From the NCBI GenBank assembly GCA_030248225.1, contig JASANE010024760.1, positions 62,001 to 126,000 of the forward strand: 64,000 nucleotides of DNA, read 5' to 3'. Below, one piece after another: positions 1-11,400 of this stretch (position 1 is the first letter of the stretch; the number at the start of each line of letters is the position of its first letter). The notes beneath the pieces were generated by a model. That model was not told the origin of the DNA. It saw nothing but the letters and a program-made list of their open reading frames with translations, and searched no databases. The translations under genes and the position numbers were made by a program. The stretch comes from Trileptium ribeirensis. Taxonomy: Eukaryota; Nematoda; Enoplea; Enoplida; Thoracostomopsidae.

Positions 1-870
1 AAACTCGTTGCCGCTGTTGTTTTTTGCGACACATGTTGTCCACGAGTACGAGGGTATGGCGCCCCCATGGTTCATCGGCCCAAAATTAGGGTGTCGCATT
101 TCAACGTTGAAAAACCGGGAATTTGACTGAAATGCCGTTTGAACATTGATTAAATTGATGACAATGATGAAAACATTGAATTATAATTATTGTTGATTAA
201 AATGATTACATTTTTAATGGCCTTTACTGCTACTAGGCTATGATGGATTGTTTACAATTTTGTAATTTCGCCTAAAAGTTGTTACGGAACGGTATTTCGT
301 AAATTGCATTTTTGTGTAAAACTATTCTTGAACACTGCTCAGCAATTAAAATCTAGCTAAAATATACATGCGGTTGGGTGTAGAATTTTGTCCCATGGGT
401 ACCCGCAAAACTTCTCTCTTTCGTCACCCACTGGTACTATCCAACCAGACATTTTAAACAAAAGGTTTGCTGCTTAAGAATATTGCGGATTTTTTTAGAT
501 GCGCGTCTCATGAACTTCAATATCACCTAGTAGTAATTTTGGCAGCGAGAAAGAGTGCGGCAGTACGTAGAAAATATGTTTTTCGGCGTCCAGGTTCAGG
601 GAATTTTGACCACTTTTGTTAGTGAAAATAACGAGTTAATCAATAAAATCAGGGGAAAATGAAAAACAGGGAAGAACGAATCTCCAAGAAAACCCGACTG
701 TCATTTTCCGGAAAGATCTAAGGAAAAATATTTCATTGAAATCACGGGAATTAATCCTTGAGACCTGTAATGGGTTGTGGCTTCAAGTTTGGATACGGGT
801 TTGAGCTATGACTACATAAATCGGAAATTTGCCCCGGGAATCGCGAAATGACGTTCGGAATTCCGTAGAC
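1..870. other. non-coding, no gene recognised
   Basis: No exon is recognisable here. The upstream DHDH exons, including the NAD(P)-binding GxGxxA segment, should lie before the window or in a stretch I could not recognise. Around 60-110 there is a copy of the 'ATGGCGCCCCCATGGTTC' type motif that recurs at 1290-1310 and 1780-1810, so part of this stretch belongs to the same dispersed repeat family as the following region. Confidence 0.5.
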
Positions 871-1876
871 ACCCTGTGAAATTCCTAATCAGAACGTAGT
901 GATACGTAGTATATACATATAGTGTGTTGCAGGGGTGAAATCTTTTAAATTCCGTCTGTGTGTCTGTGTGATAACTCGGGAACGACTTAACCAATTTTCA
1001 TGACCTTGGGCTCATTCGAACCGGCATAGTCGATTTATTTTGTATATATATCTCCGAGCGTTTTTGATTTGGAGTCTGGTTCCTGGATCAGGGGTCAGAA
1101 TGTAGGTTTTTTGCCCCATTTTACCCCATTTTAGTACCCTTTACGGAAGCAAGGTTATTTTTATCTTAACTTTGGAATTTTTTCTGTGGTTGGTTTTATT
1201 TCATAGTAAAAATGATAAACGCCCATGCCTCTTTTTTGTTTTTCAATTAAGGCTTCGGTTCTGGATTTATGAGATTTGAAGTACGGGGGTATGGCGCCCC
1301 AGTTGTTCCGCGAACCAAAATTTGAAAATTTGTTCTGACGTCTTGGGCGGCTGATAAGTTTCACCTGGGGGCTTTCGGGCATAGGAAACTCATTCCCGGG
1401 CAGTTTTTGCTCTGTGACCTATGGCTCTATCGGTACGGAAGTATGACGCCCCATGGCTCGGTGTCAGAGGTCAGAATGAGGGTTTTTTACCACATTTTAG
1501 TACCGTTCACGGATGCAAGGATATTTTTATGTTAAATTTAGAATTTTTCTCTGGTTGGTTTTATTTCATAGTAAAACGACAAATGCGTATGCTTCTTTTT
1601 TGTTTTTCGATTAAGGCTCCGGTTCATGGGGTTTGAGGTATGGCACCCTCGTGGTTCCTAGACCCCAAATTCGAAAAGTTTTCTGACGTCCTGGACGGCT
1701 GAAAAGTTTTACTTGGAGATTTTCGGGCATGGGAAACTCATTGTCGGTGTTGATTTTGTTCTGCGACCCAATGGTTCCATGGGTAGGGGGTATGGCGCCC
1801 ACAATGGTTCATCGACGCAAAATTCCCAATTTTATTGTGACGTCCTGGGAGGCTGATAGCTTGCACTGGGGGTTTT
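871..1876. repeat. dispersed repeat family with internal tandem copies
   Basis: Two or three imperfect tandem copies of a ~350-bp unit are visible. Shared landmarks are TTTTAGTACC followed by a 'gcaaggttatttttat' type stretch (1131 and 1498), 'ggttggttttatttcatag' (1188 and 1551), 'tatggcgcccc' (1290 and 1790), 'tctgacgtc' (1333 and 1681) and 'ttcgggcat.ggaaactcatt' (1374, 1724). Related sequence recurs at 17760-18450, and the 880-1000 part recurs at 2920-3015 ('cagaacgtagtgatacgtag' and a GT-rich run), so this is a genome-wide family. No coding potential or transposase is recognised, and termini could not be defined. Confidence 0.6.
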
Positions 1877-2269
1877 CGGGCATGGGAGACTTATTGCCGA
1901 TGTTAGTTGTGTTCTAACTTGTGCGGTATTGTGTGATATCTACATATAGCATATCGACGTATGCTATCGAGAGCTGATTTGCTGTGCACACAAAATGCGT
2001 AGGTGTACCTATGCTTCACTACGTTCTGCAATCTCGATAGAGGTACTAGTTTTATTGTGACGTCCTATGAGACTGAGTTTGTACTTTGCCTTTCGGGCAT
2101 GGGAAACTTATTGCCGGTGTTTGTTTTTTTCTAACTTGTGGGTATTCTGTGATATCCACATATAGCATATCGGTGTATGCTGTCGAGAGCTGATTGGCTG
2201 TGCACGCAAAAGACCTAGGTGTATCTACGCTTCACAAAGTTATGCAATCTCGATAGAGTTACTAGTTTA
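1877..2269. repeat. 218-bp tandem duplication ending at a splice acceptor
   Basis: The segment 1877-2051 is repeated at 2095-2269, a period of 218 bp. Shared landmarks are 'cgggcatggga.acttattgc', 'tctaacttgtg', 'cacatatagcatatcg', 'gtcgagagctgatt' and 'gcaatctcgatagag'. Both copies end in 'tactagttt'. The second copy then reads AG, which is the acceptor of the first DHDH exon in the window, while the first copy reads TA and cannot be an acceptor. Confidence 0.75.
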
Positions 2270-2270
2270 G

Positions 2271-2434
2271 ATATTGTGTACGTTGGAGTCTTGAACATAG
2301 CTCACAAAGCGCGCGTCATCGACGCACTTAACGCTGGCAAGCATGTGCTCTGCGAAAAACCGTTATGCGCTTGTTCGTCTGACGTTGAAGACATAATGCG
2401 TATCGCCGCGAAAAGTGGTAAATTTTTAATGGAG
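2271..2434 (+). CDS. DHDH: DHDH exon with the EKP motif
   Basis: The exon opens after 'actagtttag' with two bases that complete a split codon (probably Asp), then reads IVYVGVLNIAHK and GKHVLCEKPL and ends FLME before the donor GTTTGC at 2435. The lysine of EKP is the conserved active-site residue of this superfamily. The reading frame also runs open upstream to an ATG at 2219, but that part is repeat DNA and does not resemble the family. Confidence 0.88.
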
Positions 2435-5400
2435 GTTTGCATGCAACTATTTTCATATTAGCTCGTGTCTTTTATAGCGGTTGCATCGCTAAGACTGTTC
2501 GGTTAGATTAATCGCTTTACTTCTAAATGACAGGTGCAAAGCAAAAACGACACTGGTGACATTTGAATTGATATAAACTCATGACAACGCAGTTCAACTT
2601 TTATAGTTTCGGTTGCCCGTTATATTTACCAACGCCAAAAAATAGAAGCATTCATTAGACCTATTGAACGAGCCATGGAGCATCGATATCGTTAAATATT
2701 GTTAATATGATGGTAATAATAATGCACTGGTTGACGTCTTTTCATTCTCAGCTTGCAGATCTGTAATAGCTGTTTGCCGTGTTTTTCTCTCAGCGGAATT
2801 CGTTTAGCCTAACAGGCTGAGTGTTTATTAGTCCAGAAAACGCCAATAAAGCTCATTAAGTTAAGACCATATGAAATCGGTTTAGTCGTTCGTAGGTTAC
2901 AGATTTAAAGAATTAACTTAGGTATCTTATCAGAATGTAGTGCTACGTAGTGAAAATTGTGTTCTCCAGCGGTGAAAGTTTTTAGATTCCGTGTGTGTGT
3001 GTGTGATCGGTCATAACTCCGGAACATCTGTAGAGACAAAGCAAACATGGAAATATTTACAGCAGTCCATTGCGACATATTACTTTACGACGAAAACAGA
3101 GCAGTGTTTTAGTGAAATAAGAAGCTCTTTGTATTTAAAACTTCGTGAGGGTTTTCGAGAAAGAACCATGGCTTTTTACCAAGTCAATTTTGTACTTTTA
3201 GATCGGTATGTATTTGTTCTAGTGCTCCCGACATTGTAGTTATATATTTGAGCTGCGTTGTGAAGTCGTACTCAATAAGTAACTTAAATTGTTGACGTTG
3301 GTTTTAGTAAAATGCGATTGTTGTAAAATATATGACCATGAAAAACATTTTTCGATACAACGTTTATTGGCAATATTACTTTCAGTTTATCGAATAAGTA
3401 GATAAATTTCTTGTACTGTATAGTCCACAAAATTTTTTTTATGCTAAGATCTGAAAATGTTTAATAATAAGAATGCCACTTTTACATATTTTACCAAAAA
3501 TATTAATTAATGTCCTTTGGTCTTTCTAATTTCAGTTTATTTCAGGGTTACTGGAGTACTTGCTTTCCAGTTTATCGGAAACTGATTGAAATGAAGGTCG
3601 CCGGCGAACTTGGCGATATTCGCTTAATTAGTGGGCAGTTCTGTCGCGTCATGGTAAGCTAATATTGCATTCTTTATTAGCACGTTAATGGTTGCACTAA
3701 TTCGACTGACGATACCAGTATGTTTCGCAATATTTGTTGCTTACTTGCGACTGTTGTGAGTATGCTAAAATTTACTTACGATTGTGTTTGCAAGTTTGTC
3801 AGGAAACTCGCAAAGCTAACAAATTTCAAACAAGCGTGGAACTGTATCGAATTCAAAATTGCTATAACTATTCGTGTTCAAATACATTTGTTAGCAGTTG
3901 CTCAGTTTTATATGCATGTTTTGTGTTTATTAGCCTAGCCGCTAGTTTTCGGTGATTGTTTTTAATTCAAGTTTAGGAAACCGAAGTTATGACAGTCGAA
4001 AATGCTGGAGGAGGAATGTTGAGTATCGGGTACTATTTACCAGCTCTTGCTGCTCTTGTATTCGATGAAGACCCAGTTTGTATTCGAGCATCGGGCATTA
4101 TCAATACTCAAGGTACACGATTATAGAACAGCCTATTGTTTGTATATGAGCTTCATATTTTTGAAACTGAGGGAGCGAAGATAGTGGAGTTTCCACCTAT
4201 AGCTTTACTAGCGGTGAAAATCGCAAAATAATGTTTTTGTCTGTCTGTGGAGATAATAACTCATTACCGGACTGATAGATCTTCGCGATTTTTTATTTCA
4301 TCACAAATTTATTTGTGCCCTTGCATTAGACGCTAACCGCGTATTCCGGGTCAAAATGGGCACAAAGGGTGAAGGGTCACAAAATGAAAATCCATCTTTC
4401 GCCATCCAAATTTGGTCATCAAAGTCATTAGCCCAATTTTAGGGGTATACAAAGGTCCGTAGGCACCAAAGTAAAAGCCACTAGAGTGCCTAATTTGATC
4501 AAGTTTACCTTTTAGCAGAACGAACTAACATCAGATCTAAATACGTAAATTTGACCGCAATGTGGCAAATTGGGGAATTTCGCTCGCTGCTCGCTACACG
4601 TTCGGAATAAATTGTTCTAAAAATAGAATTTATTATTAATTTAAATAGTTTCGAAATCTCGAACGATCCACTCGCTCGAAATGCGGCAGTCATTTTTGGC
4701 GCGTACTGTACAACTTTAACATTTTTCGACAGTTGCTGTTTTCGAGCAATGGGCCAAAGTGTAAAAAAATACCAAAAAATTAAAAATCTCAAAATTTTAA
4801 CATAGCAAGGTTTTTGCTTGTTGGTGCGAACTATGCGATCATACTGCTATATAACCGTTGAACAAGTTGGTTTCATTATTTTAACACCATATTAGCTGTG
4901 TTATTATCATTGTCCGCCGGTGCCGGTGCAAAATCTGGTTAAAATTTTTGGCGCCAAAAATAGTAAAATTTCGTCGAGTTCAATGTAGATGTATGTAGGT
5001 CAGTCGAACGTTTCTTTAAGTTTTCCTGGTTGTTAAATACGATAAAAGGAATTGTCGTGGTACGTATCAAATAACGCCCGTCTTAGGCGTCCTACAGCAT
5101 AAAATCTCTCTTCAAATTATAATTTTTCGTAAAATTTGTGATAAAAAATTTTTTAAAGTTTTTGTCTTCTTGACCATTAGAAGAAGAAATAAAAAGTCTT
5201 TTGTTTTCATAAATGACTGAAATCCCGGCTTGCCCACAGCCCTCCGAAAAGTGTGGGGGGACTTCGGGGCCCATCTTCACTTCATGAAAATATTTCAAAG
5301 TGGGGGGATAAAGTTTGCTTAAAAATACAAAATATGTCCATACTGTCATGTATTTTCAAGCTATAAAACGACTTTTTAATAAATTAGTGTTAAAACACTG

Positions 5401-8400
5401 CATACAAAAATCAAAAATTTTCAGACAAAACATTTTATGCATTTAGTTGAACGTGCGGGTTTCGGCCGACTGAGGGGACGGACATGGGGGATTTGGAAAG
5501 TGGGGTCCCCTTATCACCCCACTGAGGACAGGCCAGAAATGAACGTAGCGTTGTCATTAAAGTATTGCCAATGAATATTTGCTATCATGGTACTTTATGT
5601 GGGCTTAGGGATCTGAATTTGGAAAACATCTACGGGCTAAATTTTGTAGTAATAGTAGTTTTTGGTTTTTGAATCTGAATTGGTTAGCAAACAAAACCAT
5701 ATGTGCGACAAATTCGCGGTGCAATTTGCAAATATTTTTCCGTCTTCGTGTTCGCTTGGGTATCTGGGGTAAGTTGTATTAGTTTTCTAGCAGCTTTTTC
5801 TTAGCGTTAAACTAAGGCACATATAACTAACGCTAGCCAATCAGACGTCAACGAAGTGCTCTCCATAGTTCAAATTTGTTTGATCTATCTTAATTCAGTA
5901 CACGAACTGCGGCTCCTGCTTAGTGTCTTGTCGCAGGCAACTACTAAATATGTCTCTATCAGTTAATTCATGTACACACTGCACACCAGATATGCCTGCT
6001 GTACTTCCAGCTGGCGACTTTCAAATGCGTTTCGAGGAAGTGACCGGCATAAAGTTTAAAAAATGTTAAAATTTATAAAATTCTATTTAGACCTAGTCGT
6101 TTTCCAGCAATCCTTGCTCATTCGATAGTTATTTCTGGCGAAATCAGGTGACACTATCGAACTCTGATGTAGGACACGTGCCTAACAGAAGTTTCTTTGC
6201 TCAGTCATAACAAAATAAATGTACGATCGTAGAGGTTATTAATTTGGACTTTACTACTGCGCTTGACAGAAGATAAACCTACAGTCGCGGCCAAAAATAA
6301 GACCAGTCGAAAACGATCGAAAATCGAACTTGCAATCGATCGAAATTTGTTTAATAGAAAGTAATATTTTATAAATTTGACATTTATTTAATTGCACTAA
6401 AATTAAACGAAATCGATCGAATCTCGTTTAATTGAAATCGGTCGAAATTTCGTTTAAACGAAATCGATCGATTATTTTGCACTTATTCTAGTTGTGACTG
6501 CACAGATAACGGTCATAAATACAAAGCAATTTTTTCGCGTACAGTTTGCGCAAAATTAACAACTGCTGAATACCTGCCTGTTTTCGATATTTTATGGAGA
6601 GAAAATACGGTAAAAATAACGCCGGAAATACTTCTAATACGCTTTCGATGGCGAGTGAAAGCGATTTTAAAGCAAATTTTGACACAAAATTCTTGAAATT
6701 TTTGGCTTCACGACGGAATGCTGGTACAAATTTTCATGAAATTTTATGGCATTTGGGGGTATTTTAACCCAGTGGAAACAAAAAATTTCCAAGAGTCGAT
6801 GAAACTGAGGAAACCCAACATTTTGGCCGGAACCTCGAACTGGCGGGCACCTGGTTTTTGGCAGGGGACACTTTAAAATGCGAGACCTCCAATTAGCAGC
6901 TCCCAGAAAAAACCATGAGGGGTTCATTTTTTCCAACTCCCTGTTTTGACAATTTTTTCAAGACGCTTCTGCAGCGTTTCCAGGACAACTGTTAAAACTT
7001 TTAGCATTTTTGCTTAAAACACTAATATTTGAAAATATTGCTAGGTTCAAACCCCCAATGTTCAGGCGGCGGGCTCTGGATAACGCTTCCGAGAAAAATC
7101 TGGCGCCCCTGATTCCGGACCTGGAGGCCCACGATTCATGCCCGTTGGCAAAAATTTCAACGAATGGAGAAACCTAAAACTAACATTAATATGCATTTTA
7201 TGTGTATAACTTGATAACGAGTTGCCTAACGTTCATTGCTATGCTTTTTCAAGATGGGATAGAGGTAATGCAGGGAAAATGGTACATTATAAGTTGCCAA
7301 TTAAGACATTTAGGGACAAGATAAGTATTGTTGAACGATGATCCCAGATTTGTTGAATACATTGTGATCATGTAAACAAGAAGTTTGGCTTCACTAACTG
7401 CTGAGACACAATCATATATTGTAGAGTAGTTGTTGATAGTTGAGGAATTCGCAGAATTGATAGTTAAGCTTGAGGTAACTCTGGCTACTGATGTTTTCTG
7501 CATTCACCGTGATGGTGTCAGAATTAGTGAGTATATGATTATATATTATATTGCAGAGTATTTGCGTATAGTTGGATAATTCACGAAATTGATAAATAAG
7601 TTAGAGGTAACATTGGCTACCGATGTTTACTGCATTTACCGTGGTTGTCTTCAATCAAAATGTGTAGTTTTCCGTAGCAAGAACGGCATCGTCAGTTGTG
7701 TATAACTGTTAACATTGTTAATAAAAACGGTTTAATGCTACTAACTATTGTCAATCAACAACAATAAATCATGTTTAACAAAATTACGAACGATTTACAT
7801 CTAGTTATTTGTATAGTTTGCGCCAGGAAATAGGAACTATTATTTCGATAATCACAATTGTTATTTCTGATAGTAAGTAGTGACGGATCTAGGATTTGCG
7901 AAAGGAAAGAGTTGCGATCCAGCAGGTTTGTAAACTTTCCTATACCTTTTGCGTCCGGTGACAGTTGGATATTTCTAAACTTAGCTGTTGGCTGTATTTG
8001 GGATTTAAACGTACGCTCCGAAATATATGTTGTGTCTTTTATATTTTTAGACAAGTTGAAATTCTGAGACTCGTTTCTGAAATATAATATAAATCATAAT
8101 TCGCTAAATCTATCAATTTTTCATTTTTAGTCATCTGCCTCCACCTAAAACTGAAGGAAATTAAAACTATTTGGGCACAGAGTTTTTATGCGAACACCAA
8201 AAAATTAACATCGTTTGACGAAAGTGGGGGCTGCACCCCCTGGATCCGTCCATTTAGATGGTTACTGTAATGGTAACAAATTCCATGTAGCTATAATTGC
8301 ATAAGGCAAACGTAATTTTTGGAAAATTTACCTAAGACTAGATATATCTTGTATATGTCGATAATATCGCGAACACCACTTAGAGGTTGGTACGTATACG

Positions 8401-11400
8401 TCGTTTTAAGCTATCGACGAATAATTCTGCCTACGCTTGAAATGCTCTACTTAGGACAGATTCGACTGAAATAACGTCAGTTTTAATATTGTTGTAGATA
8501 GCGAAACACTTTCCGGTATTGGGTTTTAGGAGTTGACACGGCAGTCACAATTAGTCTGGAGTTTACGGGTAATCGAGTTGCTGTGCTTTATAATTCCACA
8601 ACGTATGATGGAAACAGTGAAGCTACCATCGAGGGTACAAAAGGATCCTTTCGAGCAAGTTTGCTTCTATAGTGTTTTCAATTTTATGTCAGAGGGTTTC
8701 ACACATTTCTAATCGGACGTATTAATGCCCGAAGTTTTCTTTAACTATTTCCTATGTCCCTTGTTTTAAGTTAGTACGAGCAGTACATGTAATACTATAA
8801 ACTAACAATATTAGTATGTATGTGGAACAACTAACACTGCCGTTTATCATAAAAGTCCAGCAAACGACTTGAGCCATCCATCATGCGTTACAGCCAAGTT
8901 TGAGAGGATCTTATTATCACTGGTACAGTTATAGACTAAGCTTCACGTTTCTACAGGCAGGGTGTTTCATAATTAACTTTTCCTGTTTGTGGCTTCATTA
9001 TTGTTCAACAACCACAACGCGATTCAAAATATAGTTTTAGACCACTACTAAAACAACTACTCTATTTCAGTGCACAAAACATCAATTCTCACCTACAGGA
9101 CCAACTGCAAGTCATACAGTTGAAGTCGATAACGAACAGATCAGCAAATTTTTTGAGCAGCTCTGGCTCCAAATGGTCAGTTCTTCAGCCATATAGTTCT
9201 TCATTTCTTCAATAGTCTTTGGTCGTCGGCTGTAGAATTCCTGCTTCAATACGCCTCAGAGAAACAAATCAAATCAGGCGAGCGTACGACCATTCAATGG
9301 GGCCACGTATTCCGATGCAACGATCAGCGAAGTTTTCATCAAGCCACTTTCGAACCCATATCGCGTAATGAGCCGGAGCACCGTCCAGTTGAAAGAAGAA
9401 TTCATCACTATTGGAAAGCTGCATAAAAGTAGGAACTGCTGGTTCAACATATCCAGATAATTTATTGTCCCCAGTCACAATATCATCAAAGAAGAATGGC
9501 CCGATTATTCCCTCAGAATGCATGCCGACCCAAACCGTGGTTCCAGCAGCGCTCTCTTAATGCTTAATAGTTTCATGAGGATTTTCATATCCCCAGTAAC
9601 GATAGTTGTGACGATTAGCGTGTTTTGCTCAACCATGGTTCTGCCAATTCAATTCCCTTCGTTCAACTGATCACCAGCTGTGGTATAAACGGTTTTAGTC
9701 CTAGACCTTTGACAGTACGGTAACTTATGGTTTTTGATAGCCCAGTTTCAATCGCTAGGCTTTTGAGTGATTTGTGTGGCGACTGCGATATTTTCTTTTG
9801 AACCCATGCACCGTTCTCCTCAGTAGCGGCCGATTTAGGTCATCCGAGAACTTGGTAGATCTGACACAGTTCTGGTACTGTCAAATTTACGATCTAGTGA
9901 TCTAATAGCTGGTCTGGAAGGTGCAGGAGAGTCGGAATAATGGCGTCATCATCAAGCTATGTCAGCAGCATTGTTGGATTTAGAGTATATTCGAATAGCC
10001 AGGACTCTGTCATTAAGTGATGTTGCACCATTATCTTATTAACAACTACTCTCGCTGCCAGAAATAAGTGCAATCGGAAACGATCGAAATCGCAATCGAT
10101 CGAAAAGTCGTTTAATCGCGATCGATCGAAATTTCGTTTAATCGAAAAAAAACGAAATTTTAAAATTTTGAAATTTATCTAATTGCGCGAAAATTGAAAA
10201 CGATCGAAATCGAACGAACTCGAAATCGATCGATTATTTTGCACATATTTCTGGCCGTGACTGTATGATATTCATCTAAAACATGATAAAAATAATTTTG
10301 AATTATTCAACTGATTACAAAGTTATGTAGTTACAAAGTGGGAAATTTACTTATGGCACACCCTGCATATGTAACTATGGGCAGGCCAGAAATTATTGTA
10401 AACTAGACGATGATAATAGAATTATTTCCTGAAAAACTTAATGTGAACATGCTGGGTTTTTCAAACTGCGAAGAAGAATGACATTTTAAAAATTTTCAAT
10501 TACCTTCGTAAAACGGCTGTCGTCAGGCCCGTGCCTGGTGGTATAATTTTGAGCTCATCAGGTTCAATGTCACCTGGCTGGTTTGTTCGCTTCCGAGTCT
10601 AAAGTTAATTCTTTTGATTATAAAATCATGAAGCGTCTACACTTTTTGAAAAAATTGAATAAGGCTGATAATCGTGTTCCAAACTATATATTTCGAATCA
10701 TAATGTCCTTTAGTCTCTCACGCACTAGCGCTTCGGAATCGGACGCTTAAATGTTTTTACGAATGGAGAAATTTTTGAATTTTTGACAATTATTTTAATA
10801 GTACAAACACAATGGCTGAACCATTGTAGTGTATAAATGTATCTGTCTTACCTCTGACCAGGTAATTTCTCGTTTGTGCTCGCTGTCAATATGGACGGAG
10901 GAAAGACTTTACAACTAATGTCAATTATTTTCAACTTGCAGATTGATCATCCGTTTTGGTGCCCGAGTTCTGCAACTATACTGAACAAAACGATATCATC
11001 AGATATTCCGCAACCAGAGTGGCTAACCGACAAAACGTATACATATCCGAACACATGGGGACTACGTTTTGAAGCGCAACATGTTTACGATTGTATTAAT
11101 CGCGGTATGTTGCTGTGTAGGGTCGTGGTAGATTTAAAAGTTGCTGGACGATTACGTAGGAGATTTTGTGTTAAATTTTATCGTTTATGAGTGTCAAAAG
11201 TCATAATATTGAATAAAGCTTTATTGTTTTTGTGACAGGTAAGTTTTTCACCAAAATAAAGTGATTCTTTAGCAGATGCTGGACATTACGAATTTACTCT
11301 GTTGTGGTCTAATTTAAACTCTTAGGAATCTGGGTAATAATAAATTCGCGCTACAAAGTTTAAAATTGAATTTTTATATGAGTGTACATACTATTTCGTT

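Larger units (their letters stand above)
4113..8529 (+). other. DHDH intron 3, rich in repeats
   Basis: This 4.4-kb intron holds, in order: a family-X repeat (4430-4708), a 5-bp-TSD MITE (5225-5536), a Tc1/mariner-type MITE (6282-6500), a 131-bp tandem duplication (7406-7648) and a hAT-type MITE (7877-8256). The stretch 4170-4320 resembles the 'GGAGTTTCCACTGAGG' repeats at 36925 and 39928. The stretches 5540-6280 and 6500-7400 show no gene; 6690-7160 has GC-rich patches that look repeat-derived but cannot be classified. Confidence 0.6.
8957..10376 (-). mobile_element. degraded mariner/IS630-type transposon with a nested MITE
   Basis: The ends are inverted repeats: GCAGGGTGTTTCATAATTAA at left and its imperfect complement ending GGCACACCCTGC at right. 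The interior carries a broken DDE transposase on the minus strand (9100-9900). The Tc1/mariner-type MITE 10049-10263 sits inside it and is therefore younger. A TA target duplication is not clean at the edges. The element lies in DHDH intron 4. Confidence 0.7.

Noticed and set aside
2219..2270. ATG at 2219 as the start of the first protein
   Set aside because: The 17 codons before 2271 are repeat-derived and do not match the family, while 'tttag' at 2266-2270 is a good acceptor and gives the expected residue context.
10876..10941. ATG at 10876 as the start of a separate gene
   Set aside because: The family match begins exactly after the acceptor at 10941, and the upstream codons do not fit.
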